NCBI RefSeq assembly: GCF_000003605.2
Contig: NW_003109080.1
Location: 91,294 to 118,598, forward strand
Length of the DNA stretch: 27,305 nucleotides
Reading direction: 5' to 3'
Source of the DNA: Saccoglossus kowalevskii
Lineage: Eukaryota; Hemichordata; Enteropneusta; Harrimaniidae
The translations under genes and the position numbers were made by a program. This document shows positions 1-10,165 of this stretch, piece by piece. Position 1 is the stretch's first letter; every line of letters starts with the position of its first letter. Under the pieces are notes generated by a model. It did no database searches. It saw nothing but the letters and a program-made list of their open reading frames with translations, and was not told where the DNA came from.

Positions 1-2284
1 GAAATCAATTTCAAGATAAACGCAAAAAACGTCAAGGTCAATGAATCTCAAACTAGGCCTAAAAACTTTGAAAATATGGAGTTATAATTATTGAAACATG
101 TCTGCCTAGCGACCAGCTACTAAATAATGCCTTTTAATGTCGGGGCTAAATGTTATACGCGTTAAAAACAGGATGAACTATGTTTTGAAATCTCAGAACG
201 GCCCTACCGTGTGTCAACCGACGTGATGACTTCCCGCGAAAGTGACGTAGTGATTTGCATATTACTAATATGGATGTGGAGGCGGAGTTATTCCAAATAA
301 AGAAAATGGTTTAAGCCGTGTGCACAAGGATATTTTCAAGTTTGTTTTGATTACTGTTCACTTAAAACTGATAGCCAGTGGCACGTAGTAGCAAGCGTGC
401 GAACACTGTTTCTTTTTTAGTAACCGTTGTGCGAACAAGAGCAATGACTTCGCCTTTTTTCGCTCGTTTTTGTGACCGCTTGTTGAATTCAACTGGACAA
501 TTTCCGCTTTATTTTCGATCGCGAAAACCCCGAAATATCACCGCCCGCTCGCTCGCAGAAAATTTCCGAGGTTCACATGGTCTTATAATTGTCTTACTGG
601 TTTTTATAAATGTTGAACAGCCGACACAAATTCAAATACTTTTCGTTTTACAGCTGTAACTACCTATAATTATATGCACGCAATCTGATCCTTTGACTTC
701 GATTTGGCTTGGATTGAATATTTTATTTTAGACAATATTCTGACGTGAAATACAAAATGTATTTCAACACAAGTACGACATGGTTGTCTGGGTTTTCTCG
801 CCTGATTATTGAGTCTTCGCAATGTGTTTACGGTTTGTATAATTATTGTTGTTTTCCTCAAGGCGAAGACAAGCTGACGGACCATGAAGCTAAATGGCAG
901 TTCCATGCATGGGCTGTGTGAAAGGAAATATTTAATCTAAGCCTAAAATAAAACCTAATATTACACTTCTTTGTGTATTTGTTAATTTTACATGTTTGTC
1001 ATGACAGTACATCTAGAAAATCTCTTTCGTTGATAATTTCCATTGTTTGGAATGTCTGTCGACCGTGCCCCAATATTTGTTCCATACTGAGTTTAGGACG
1101 GGCGTCTGTCCCGACGTCCGGCATTCATCACAAGCAGCCGAGACAAAACATTGACCGTAATTCATGGGGATCATGTCCCATAATTTGTGGGCTGAAAACC
1201 AAATAAATAAACAAGTATTATTATATATATTTCATTTTACATCGCGAAACTACAACAGAGCTTGGTTGTTCGCGGTGAAACAGCCGCCTTGAAGTCGATA
1301 CAACTTCAACTAGCCATTTCTTACCTTGAAATCAAAAAAATAAAGATTCCAAGAGCATCAGGGAATATATTAATAACCATTTTTAGCAATCGCTAGATTT
1401 ATTTTATCCGAATACATGAAATGCACGAGATTTTCGGCATTTATTGGCAACTTCCGCGCTGAAAATGGTTAAAAATGTGGGTGTGGTTCTCTCGCAAAAT
1501 CCTGTTGATAATACGGACAAATATGGTTCTGTGACCCAGGTCGTGCTCCGATCAGGTGACTTTCAGCAAATCAATGATGTTGTAACAAAGCATATTTGAC
1601 GCTAATTGAAGGGTCGTCGTACCATCCAATCTCCGGCTTCGATTCACATAGATTTTTTTTTGTTCTGTGACAGGCTTCAAAATTATTCACTGAAAAACAT
1701 CGGTATATTTTGACTAACTGAGGGGATTTGACCTCAGTTCAGAAAGAAGAAAAACTAAGCTGAGTCCACGGTGAATCAGTTTTCTTTGCTAGTCGTGAAA
1801 TAAGGTAACCCAGAGTAGGATCGATGATTTTCAGCCCTGAAGGACTTCCGCGTGAATCCTGATTTTCGAATTGTTCATCCTCTAGCCACCAAATATTTAT
1901 GGCTATAACTAAATTTGACACATTTTTTCCCAAATTATTCATTTATGTCAAGCTCTGTTCTATTTTTTCAGAGCATGTGGCCGTCTTAGTCAAAATATTT
2001 TTTGTGGGAACACTTTTACGGTACACGTATAGATCGAGCTCATTCACTGATCGTGATTTAATTTTGAAAATTTGTAAAATTATACCAGACCGACCGCTGT
2101 GGACAGACGTGGTTTTGGTATCGTTATTTTTGGAATTAATCATTAACATTTTCCTCGTTTCTCTGCTCTGTCGAAAGAAGTTACCTTTGCCCTTTTCACG
2201 TAACTGTCTCATTAAAATAAAATATTACATTTAGAACAAGCATCGAAAACACGTAACAAGAGGTCCCAGTTAAGTTGCTTTGAC
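1..2284. other. Non-coding stretch, no gene supported
   Basis: No open frame here looks like protein: the short frames have no recognisable domain and no matching splice signals. An octamer-like ATTTGCAT lies near 254, and a TCAAGGTCA nuclear-receptor-type half-site lies at 32-40. A decent 3' splice site on the minus strand (pyrimidine tract plus CACAG, near 914) precedes a short frame that I could not link to any other exon. Confidence 0.4.
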
Positions 2285-2318
2285 CATGGACGTACTAGTA
2301 CGTACTAGTACGTCCATG
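2285..2318. repeat. Perfect 34-bp palindrome
   Basis: The sequence equals its own reverse complement over all 34 bases, with no spacer. Its core is GTACTAGTAC-type repeats, so it is also internally repetitive (10-bp unit CGTACTAGTA twice). The flanks do not continue the symmetry. It could form a cruciform or mark the centre of a small inverted duplication. Confidence 0.9.
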
Positions 2319-2427
2319 CAATGACGATTGAGTGTCATGCAACTATTAGATTTGAAAAACCACCATTTCGACTACTCATGTGTGATCAGTGTTTTGGCGA
2401 GCAGTTAATGATTTCAATGAGCGAGCG

Positions 2428-2455
<28 letters not shown>
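2428..2455 (+). repeat. Homopolymer of 28 adenines
   Basis: An uninterrupted A-run follows GCGAGCG. It could be the tail of an old retrotransposed copy, but I see no flanking target duplication and no recognisable parent gene upstream, so a simple repeat is the safer call. Confidence 0.8.
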
Positions 2456-2461
<6 letters not shown>

Positions 2462-2639
2462 TTAAAATGCTGTTGGTCTCCAGTCGGACAAGACCGCGCG
2501 GTCGAAAATCAAGCAATAAGCTGTGGGTGTAAAAGCGGAAGTCTGGGCGAAATTAGTACCGTAATTACATAAACTTTGTAGTATTGATATGCAAATCGGA
2601 TTTTTCATCAAGTGTCAATTAGAATTACTTTCATGCGAG

Positions 2640-2791
2640 GGGCTAATCTGCACTGGCTCGGAAGGTTGTAAATGATTAGCTAGTTTGAATTTGCATAACA
2701 ATACTGACAATGAACGTGCATTCAACGCCACAAGTTTTTTTGTTTTTTTAGCCAATCAGAATTCATCTTCCGAGCCAGTGCAGATCAGCCG
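2640..2791. mobile_element. Short non-autonomous DNA transposon (MITE) with 8-bp target duplication
   Basis: The ends form a 25-bp inverted repeat with two mismatches, containing CTGCACTGGCTCGGAAG on both sides. Weaker inverted similarity extends about 20 bp further inward (GATTAGCTA against GATTGGCTA). The exact 8-bp direct repeat CATGCGAG flanks it at 2632-2639 and 2792-2799. An 8-bp duplication is typical of hAT and also of P and Merlin elements. The 152-bp body has no coding capacity. The superfamily is inferred from duplication length only. Confidence 0.85.
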
Positions 2792-2984
2792 CATGCGAGT
2801 GTTGCACTTATGTTGGTGGTGTTTATAAACAATCACACGTGGCAATGTTTTGAAATACAAAAAACGTCGAAATATGCCTTATAAAATGGAGTTTTTGTTT
2901 AGACTAAAAGCACAGTCATAGATACTGTGTCATAACCATCAATAATTTAAAATAAACAAAAATATTCAAAAAAAAACACATTAA

Positions 2985-3770
2985 ACGTATGCTAACCCCT
3001 TAATTTAAATGTAGGCGTCATTTTTCGATCATTTCAATCATTCCTGACGCCTATTCAGGAGTGTGATGTTTATTGTGGCTAAGCCTGAATGGGTTTAGGT
3101 TCTTCTTCAATGCTCAGGTTATCTTTCGAAAACAACTAATTTTTTGATAAAAAAAAAAAATCATGCGGATTTCATATCAAAATCAAAGCCAAACGATCGC
3201 ACAACAACATTGGTAAATCTCTTCCTTGTTGCGTTCAGTGAAGACGTTGAACTGTCATTAAAATATATATATGAGCTATGGTAATTCGAACATGTTTGCA
3301 CCTATCAGATCAAGAACAGTTTCAGGTCACTCATGTGCATGGATAACATGGCGAATATCGTGCAAGATCGAGCATTTACATGTTGCCGAAATCATTCGCT
3401 TGCAGTGAAACTAAGTTGAATTTTACATGCATTTCATAACAATTCAATGAATTTATTTTGCGTACGTTAATATAATCACTACTGAGTAATATTCAACGAC
3501 TGAAACGCAGCATGACTGGATTGCACAACTGTGATAATTTGCTACTTTTGAAGCAATGCATTCGCGTTTGTTTTTATTTGAAACTTCTTTTAGAATATAT
3601 ACTTTTCGTTACCAACAAAAAGAAACAATAAATGCGTATTATTTTGTTATGTGAGCAGTTTATTTGATGGAATAATTTTTCAACATGTCGTGACGCCTAT
3701 TTTAGAACCAAATGAAGGCCTTTGACACTTTCGCGAGGTTCAAATTAGAGTGACACCTATTCAAGAGATT
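2985..3770. repeat. Probable degenerate repeat with recurring TGACGCCTATT motif
   Basis: TGACGCCTATT or a close variant occurs at 3045 and 3691, and as TGACACCTATT at 3751, with an inverted copy (AGGCGTCA) at 3013. The two right-hand copies are exactly 60 bp apart. The outer edges look like weak inverted repeats (CGTAT then CTTAAT then AGGCGTCA on the left; the complement on the right). No target duplication is clear. This suggests an old MITE, not a gene. Confidence 0.35.
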
Positions 3771-4013
3771 ATACGGTATCATAACCTGCAAATGTGTACA
3801 AATCTATTGGTAGATATTTATTGTGCAGTATGCTGTACAGTAGTTATTGTGTGTTTGTCTGTGGTGAAAATCCAAAAGTGCACTTAGAATTGCAACAAAA
3901 TTTCTTTTACGTTGCAATCTTATATTGTGCATCTCATTAGCATATTGTTACCCTTCAGGCCATTGTTTTTTCTGAAAATATTTTCCCACCGTTACTGAAG
4001 TGAGTGCTCTAAT

Positions 4014-4927
4014 CATGGAAGGTACTAACAGAAGGAGCCACGACGCTATTGTTTTAGCTTTACCCCATGATTGTTTGTCAATGTTTGTTCACAAACATTG
4101 CTCTTGTTAGCTTTTAGCACCTTCGTACAATGGATTATGCTTATCTCGAGCATTTGGTAATATTCGGAGCATGTTCGAAAGCGATAGTCGAACCCTGCAT
4201 GTACAATATTGAAAATGGCGTCTAGTTTGAATGCTGTTGTTTCCGGAGATCTTGGCGAACTTTAATGGAAAATTGTCAGATATAACATTGATTGAAAAAG
4301 AACTAATGAAATATCGTGAATTTTGTATTTGTAATGGTAATGAGACTCGATCAATGATTGCTTGTGACGATTGCATTATTCAATGATACCATTGTCAGTG
4401 CGTGGGTTTGGCGCCCGAAACTATCGAAATTTTTGACCACCGGCGAACACCAACAGAAAAGATAGTATCGAAAGCAGAGTATGCCTAGACACTTTCTCTG
4501 TGATAATATTTTTTAGGAGTCCTTAGGAATTGTTGTTGTATGCACTCGGAATCTTGTTATAGTTACAGTTGCTAATAATTAAAACATGTGAAATTTGTGA
4601 AGTCAAACGTTCATCTGTTGAATTTCAGTTTGCGAAATACGTATTTTGACCTTTCACACCTAAACAAACCCAGTGCGCATGTGTGATGACCGTAGTTTCA
4701 TAATGCGCATATATTTTATGGTCACATTAAAAATCGGCGAGGTTATATCATACTCCGCTAACTCGTTACTTGTGTAAACAATCGCAAACTATCATTGACA
4801 TCAAAGATGAGCTAGACAATGTCCTTATCAGGATTAATTTGGGTTGAAACAAAAGGAAATAAGCCAGTAATAAGGCTTAAGTGGCCACTTGATCGGCGTC
4901 GTGGCTCCTTCCGTTAGTACCTTCCAT
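4014..4927. mobile_element. DNA transposon relic with about 31-bp inverted ends and 8-bp target duplication
   Basis: The left end has ATGGAAGGTACTAAC then AGAAGGAGCCACGACGC. The right end carries the same sequence inverted with one A/G change. The direct repeat GCTCTAAT flanks the element at 4006-4013 and 4928-4935. If the left-most C is part of the inverted repeat, the duplication is 7 bp. The 914-bp body holds a broken PHD-finger frame and a perfect 10-bp hairpin with a 2-nt loop at 4079-4100. The duplication length points to a hAT, P or Merlin type; no transposase core is visible. Confidence 0.85.
4306..4488 (+). pseudogene. Broken PHD zinc-finger frame inside the transposon
   Basis: The frame from the ATG at 4306 reads a Cys-x-Cys pair, then about 12 residues on MIACDDC, then, after four positions, H-x2-C followed by VGL. 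This is the Cys4-His-Cys spacing of a PHD finger. The position where PHD fingers normally have Trp, two residues before the His, is a TGA stop at 4384-4386, one base away from TGG. The last Cys pair of the finger is not present before the next stop (4486). A single-base decay of a TE-borne PHD domain is the simplest reading. PHD fingers bind histone H3 tails in known families; any role here is inference. Confidence 0.6.
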
Positions 4928-5363
4928 GCTCTAATTAAAGTCACCCATTAAAAAATTGAATTTTAATTAAAACCACTGCCTCATTTAGAATTTTTACAGT
5001 ACTTTTACACTTTCACATCTCGTGCAACATAGCAAATCTCCTTTGAAATTGGGCATCCCAGACATGTGCAACACTACATAAACATATTTTAGGTATGCCT
5101 ACTGCAATATATACCGGCCCTTACAGACACGCCCAAAAGTCGGCCCCAGAAAGATTCGAAAGCTAACTGGCTAGTCAAAAACCAAGCAGTCAGCGAATTT
5201 GCAATTGGCTGCCCCAATACTTCCGAGACTTGCTGTAATTCTGCCAAACATTTAGTCCGGACACTTCAGGCAAGGGCGACACTCAATCATGTGAACATAG
5301 ACATAGTAGTGATGTATAATGGAGATACTAAATAAGGCAGCTCAATCAGTAAAGAATACATAC

Positions 5364-5417
5364 CTTTCTTTCCTGAGAGCCTGCCTGATTTTCTTTGTTA
5401 ATAGTTAGTTTTTTTAC
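5364..5417 (-). CDS. Candidate 54-nt internal microexon of an unidentified gene
   Basis: On the minus strand a long pyrimidine-rich tract ending in TTTATTAG precedes the exon, and AAAG is followed by GTATGT, a strong donor. Only one phase is open: 18 codons, including NKENQ, which contains a KEN motif. KEN is an APC/C degron in cell-cycle proteins, but a three-letter motif is weak evidence. The phase matches the candidate exon at 5774-5739. A third phase-compatible piece could begin at 5240 (acceptor TTTGGCAG) and stop at 5190, but it is weaker. I do not recognise the gene. Confidence 0.3.
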
Positions 5418-5738
5418 CTAATAAATATGAAAGACAAAGTGAATGATGGTGTAAATATTGCACTGTCTTCTCCCTTATACAGTGGAGCTAATAATGCAAA
5501 GGTGATGATATATTGTGAGTTTAAAGAGAATAAGATCGTAACTTTAGCATAGTAGTTAACAAATTGTGCAAAAATGTGATGTTGACAGATAGAAAGAGCA
5601 GATTACAGTTCTATGAATATATCTTGCTTAAACAAGGATAGGAGCCATTTTGTTAGCAAGATTTACTTTACAATTGCACATCAAGGCAAAAAGCCTTTTC
5701 ATCAGTGAAAAATGAATAAAAATTGATGCTGAACTTAC

Positions 5739-5774
5739 ACCACTTTCCACTGATCCAATCTTTTTTGATGACAT
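5739..5774 (-). CDS. Candidate first coding exon, 12 codons
   Basis: The exon reads ATG then SSKKIGSVESG and ends in GGT followed by the consensus donor GTAAGT, phase 0. A possible acceptor (TGATTTAAG) lies four bases upstream of the ATG, so the exon may start in 5' UTR. Joined over a 321-nt intron to the 54-nt exon it keeps the frame open. The combined peptide is small and basic. The evidence is splice sites and phase only, with no homology. Confidence 0.28.
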
Positions 5775-7147
5775 GACTCTTAAATCAGCATTAACCAGGA
5801 GTTGGTAGCGTGAAAAAAAATTGCACAACCGTCCAGAATGTTTTTTTTACCCTATAAAATATATACACAATTTATAAGTATATGCTTAATGGCTTTACAC
5901 AATGTGTCAGTAATTTGTTGGTTACATCATAGACCTTAAGAAAGAGAGGGACGAACGGGCAACTCTAACTGGATTATAAAACAAAGGATTTCACAACATT
6001 CGGCGTGCAACGCGAGTTACTACAGATATGAACAAATGCCCAAGCTAAGGGTGCCTTATGACTCCCCACTCACAATCTTTTGGTCGTGCAGTTTTGCAAC
6101 GTGTCTTTCAGTGCTTGTGCTTATTACATTAAATTTTTACTAGATTTCAATACAAGATCCATTTTTTTGTACTGGTTATTATGTGACTATTAATATACGT
6201 TACAATTTGTTTTTTCATCAGCATAAATGGTTGACTACGGTAATACGGATCTTGCGACTGCCACATTTTTGCCTGTTTTCGGAATATAAAAACACTTGAT
6301 TGCATTATCGTATTTTTCACTTAAATCACTATTTTCAAGATACTCGCGTATTTTAGTTTTGCTAGTCTATCTTTTAAAGTCATAATTCTGAAATTTACAA
6401 ACTGTCTGAACGGCAGTCTGGATAGCCAGGACTTGCTTGATTTTCGCCTGATCTGTTGTTCAAATTATTTCATTTATTACTTGACTCGTGCCATTTTCCA
6501 AGTAATTAGGGTAATTTTAAGTTGATGACTTGCTTTACAAAAGTCGAAATTTTGAATTTTTAAACAGTTTGTAAACAAGTGACAATCATCTGACAACGAA
6601 AATGGTCGACCCAAAGTTTTTTAGATCAGGGTTCTCCCCAGGGATTTTTAGCGGTGCTCAGCGTTACATTTGTGAATCTTTACCTGGGACCTTGGCACAA
6701 TGTGTTCCGACCTCGGCGCTTGATTTCATAATTGACATGCCAATATCAGATGTGCAAAAGATTTGTTCGCCACGTTGGTCACTCAAAATAGGTGACCACA
6801 ACGGAAACGCTTCCGAGTAGGACTATTGTCTGATGTGTTTATTGCGTGATTTGGTAAAATACATTTGAACTGTTAATTTGTAATTAAAAGTAATTTGGAA
6901 ATCTGGAATTTGTATACTTTTCAATCCTGTAAAAACTTAAGCTTTAAGATATTAGTACCATTGGATGGCGACAGAATGAATATTCATATTGTAGGACATC
7001 CGATTTAGTCAAAACAGCGTGATCATGAATTAGTTAGCCAAGTTTTGGCCCAAACAATTCTGAGATTAAAAATTTTTGTTTAGAAAATGCTGGTGTTAGT
7101 TTTTTCCCCCTCCCTTTGACATTTCTACAGTATAGACACAGCGTAAT
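5775..7147. other. Non-coding stretch, no gene supported
   Basis: AT-rich sequence without a convincing exon. One small ATG frame (6602-6820) has a fair start context but no domain and no splice partners, so I did not call it. Confidence 0.4.
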
Positions 7148-7201
7148 AATTGTATATGCCTCTCCAGATAATATATTTCACGAGAAGGGGCATATACAAT
7201 T
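7148..7201. repeat. 54-nt foldback with 13-bp perfect stem
   Basis: AATTGTATATGCC at 7148 is repeated as its exact reverse complement at 7189-7201. Inside, TCTC pairs with GAGA after a small bulge, giving a stem of about 17 pairs and a loop of roughly 19 nt. It could be a tiny MITE remnant or a transcribed hairpin. The stem is shorter than a typical microRNA precursor. Confidence 0.7.
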
Positions 7202-7918
7202 AAAATGGGTGAGACGCACTGCCATGTTAGGATTAGAGTTATGGGCGAGGAGGCTATAATGAACTTTTGCCAGAACTGACATTTATCGTTTCTGTAGGCT
7301 TATTTCATTCACCAGTGATCGCGAACGATGGACCTTATACATGCACTCTACAGAACTAGAGCCCAGGGTCCTCTGCCTTCAGCTTGCAAAGTTTTCTTAT
7401 ACCATTTCGACGAGCTTCACCATCGCCATGGAATTATGTAACTCTCTTTTTAGCTGTATGATGGAATCAGGGACTACGGGCTACCCAGACATCAGTATCA
7501 TACTCGAGAGAAGTTGTGCCGTTGCCTAGTTTATAAATTCGACCACAACACGAAAAGTATAACACTTATACGTGCAGTTCTGAAATTTTAGTTTAACTCT
7601 GTGTTATAGAATACTATTTGAAGTACTAATATTGTGGCAAGAAAAATGCTCCAACGATTCACGCCAGATATGGCAGCCATTGTTGTAGACCGTAAAATTG
7701 CCACTCACTTTTTCCAATAAAGGGTCATATAATAAGCAAAAACAAAAGACATAGAACACATTGAAAATACCTGCGATATTCTAGCTTTCTCGGTGAATGT
7801 CTTTGAATATAGAATGCATAAATAATCAATAATAATTTCAGTTCAGCTGACTCCAACACACTCGTTCCAGCAACAATCTACCAGAGATTTTAAATTTGAA
7901 CATCGAACGCTTTGTTCT

Positions 7919-7970
7919 GATTGGTTGTTCTTCAAAATGTATGAATATCCAGTTTACGTTCTTATTGGTC
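7919..7970 (+). promoter_or_regulatory. Possible promoter element pair (inverted CCAAT boxes)
   Basis: Two ATTGG motifs, inverted CCAAT boxes, sit 44 bp apart at 7920 and 7964, about 350-400 bp upstream of the ATG of the 615-residue gene. CCAAT boxes bind NF-Y in animals. No TATA box is placed convincingly. This is positional inference. Confidence 0.25.
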
Positions 7971-8317
7971 GAAATGTATAGCCTCGTTCACAACGAAACT
8001 TTACTGCATAGAATACATTTTAATTCAGTGGGACGTCTTGTAGATATCTATTATAGAAGTTTTCTTTTATTTTCTAATCTATGTGTTTTTTTCAATCGAG
8101 CTGTACAATTGTGCGTTTTTTTTTTATCTAACTTAAACTTAGAAAATATAGTTATTGATCGAGGTAAAGTCTAATGTCTGTATGCGGAAGTAAACAAAGG
8201 TTTTGCTGAATCAGTCGAATATTTAGGTGAGCTCAGCACTTGATTCTACGTTATTCAGACGTTTGCGTAAACTTGTACAACTGTTCTGTAAAATTAGTTG
8301 CATGTCATAGAGTAAAC

Positions 8318-10165
8318 ATGGACGTGCCAGGGATTAAAGGATCGTCGGCGCCCGAAAGTTTCCTAATCGCAAAAGTTATGTCATCACTGAACAACATGAG
8401 TTTCGACAGACCGAAAACTATGGAAAAGTTGGCGAACGCGCTTAAATCATACGGTCACACGATAGGATACGCCAATCCACTTCGAATTATCGATACAGTA
8501 AATACCATTGAGGGCAAGAAAGACTCGGTGTTGGTACCTGAAACACGGAGACACTACGTCGACCGTCACGATCCTGGCACAAAAAAGCACATCGACCAGT
8601 TTTGCGTTCGTAAAGCTCAGCGTTCCAATCGTTTACTGGTACTTCCTCAGGATTTGCTCGGCTGGCCGGAATTACAAAACAGCGACGATGTCCTCGATAA
8701 AGTTGAGGAATACTTGAAACATATTTCAGTGGGACCTAGGCCAGTTCTATTGAACAAGTTACTCGAAGTGTGCACTACAAAACGTGATATTCCTCCGAAT
8801 ATTATGGTGGAGCGCCTTGAGAAACATGGTTTTATTGACGTTGAACTTGCAGGCGACGGTATACTAGCTTACAATTTGCCGTCCAAGGAATGCACGGACT
8901 TCCTTTTGAAGGTTTTCCCGCAACCGAGCGACGCATCGGCGTCAACACCCAGTTTTAGTCAGATACTGTTAACGAAGATATCCCAAAATTTTGCAATGCG
9001 GGAAGAAAATGCGAAATCAGCCCGTGGTCGCTACGATAGATGGGTGTCAGATTCTTCAAGCTCAGAGAGTCTATCACCACGTCAGCCACCCGCATGGTTT
9101 TCACACGACGACGGGAACGATGACGGCGAACACATCAGCGTAGAGAATGTCACCCCTACTTTCTATGAGTTGTCATTGCCAGAAATATTTGCGGTCACAA
9201 TCTTGAGCAAGTTAGAAGATATTAGCAGACCCAAGACGCGCAAAGCTCTCTGTAACGTCCTGAAGCCAGCATGTCAGCTTGTGTGCATAAACAGGCCCGA
9301 CTTGTTAGTACGCAGCAAAAACACCGGAAAATTGGCCTTCAACTATTTGGAAATGCGCCATTTTAATAAAATGTTTCAGCCCGTTTTGATTGGTATTGAA
9401 AAACGGCATCGATCACTCAAATTATCACCAGAGGGGTTGGTTGCTTCCGTCAGTAACCATGGCAACAAAGGGGGTCAACAGCGCATCTCAGTTAAGTATG
9501 AAACAACTGATTTATCGGTGGAAGAAAGATGCGGTGAGAACTTTGGGGTACAATTTTGGAAGAAGGTGCTCATGAAAAGCCGAAAGGCCGGAGCTTCTCC
9601 ATTTCCTGTCACTTGGGAAGAAAGTATGGAGATCGTCATGAAGACGAGAATGTTTTTGAAACAGATTATACAAGATGATACATCACACTTTTCAGGGGAA
9701 ATAACATTACCGATTTCTATACAAGCAGTGATCGGTTGTCCTCGCTATCATTCGGTCAAATCCGGGAAAGCTAAACTATCCCAAAATGAGATAGTGGATA
9801 AATTGATGAATCTATGCACCAGAAAGCGGAGCTGTTCGTTCAATGCTATTCAGATAATATATCTCCTTGCATCCCGTGGTTACATCTCCGTTGCTTGCGA
9901 CCCGCCTCATCGAGTAACCTACCATTGCTTCGACACACATACAGACTCAATCGACAACTTACAATCACCGTGGCAGCGCGAAGCGGAAAAGGCCGAACAC
10001 GAGGTTCTTTCCGAGTTCGAACAATACACAACGCACCGCAAAGAGGAGCTTGGCCCAACAAACGAGAGAAAGAGGAAAAGACATACGGCTGACAGACGAG
10101 TGAGCCATCGAGCTACCCGAGGCCGTAGCCGAATTTTCAGGCCAGCGAAGAGGATGAAGTACTAA
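8318..10165 (+). CDS. Uncharacterised 615-aa protein with duplicated module pair and basic C-terminus
   Basis: A single open frame of 615 codons without introns. The frame is open 78 bp further upstream from a TTG, but animals start at ATG, and the ATG at 8318 has a strong context (AAACATGG). Residues 12-60 and 288-332 are related: both contain PE-x-F, then about 15 residues on RPKT, then a Leu-rich helix. Residues 141-187 and 488-537 are also related: KL-x3-CT-x-KR, a helix, then a G-[FY]-I turn and a beta-like strand, which suggests a winged-helix-like fold. The order is A-B-linker-A-B. Residues 240-275 are Ser- and Asp-rich. Residues 577-615 are dense in Arg and Lys (RKRKR and others), as in nuclear or nucleic-acid-binding tails. 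There is no signal peptide or membrane segment. The lack of introns contrasts with the split genes nearby and could mean a retrogene. An ATTAAA poly(A)-like signal lies at 10517. A 5' UTR intron (donor near 8227, acceptor near 8310) is possible. Function unknown. Confidence 0.88.
   Translation: MDVPGIKGSSAPESFLIAKVMSSLNNMSFDRPKTMEKLANALKSYGHTIGYANPLRIIDTVNTIEGKKDSVLVPETRRHYVDRHDPGTKKHIDQFCVRKAQRSNRLLVLPQDLLGWPELQNSDDVLDKVEEYLKHISVGPRPVLLNKLLEVCTTKRDIPPNIMVERLEKHGFIDVELAGDGILAYNLPSKECTDFLLKVFPQPSDASASTPSFSQILLTKISQNFAMREENAKSARGRYDRWVSDSSSSESLSPRQPPAWFSHDDGNDDGEHISVENVTPTFYELSLPEIFAVTILSKLEDISRPKTRKALCNVLKPACQLVCINRPDLLVRSKNTGKLAFNYLEMRHFNKMFQPVLIGIEKRHRSLKLSPEGLVASVSNHGNKGGQQRISVKYETTDLSVEERCGENFGVQFWKKVLMKSRKAGASPFPVTWEESMEIVMKTRMFLKQIIQDDTSHFSGEITLPISIQAVIGCPRYHSVKSGKAKLSQNEIVDKLMNLCTRKRSCSFNAIQIIYLLASRGYISVACDPPHRVTYHCFDTHTDSIDNLQSPWQREAEKAEHEVLSEFEQYTTHRKEELGPTNERKRKRHTADRRVSHRATRGRSRIFRPAKRMKY

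Noticed and set aside
378-659. 93-codon open frame
   Set aside because: No domain, no in-frame ATG with good context at its start and no splice partner.
670-914. Possible minus-strand exon after a good acceptor near 914
   Set aside because: The frame is open but has no recognisable content, no convincing donor and no partner exon.
1600-1660. Possible tRNA T-arm (GGCTTCGATTCA)
   Set aside because: No matching acceptor stem, D-arm or anticodon stem around it.
6602-6820. 72-codon ATG frame
   Set aside because: The start context is fair, but there is no domain and no upstream promoter or partner exon that I can support.
8240-8317. N-terminal 26-codon extension of the 615-aa protein
   Set aside because: It begins at TTG, which animal genes do not use as a normal start; the ATG at 8318 has a strong context.
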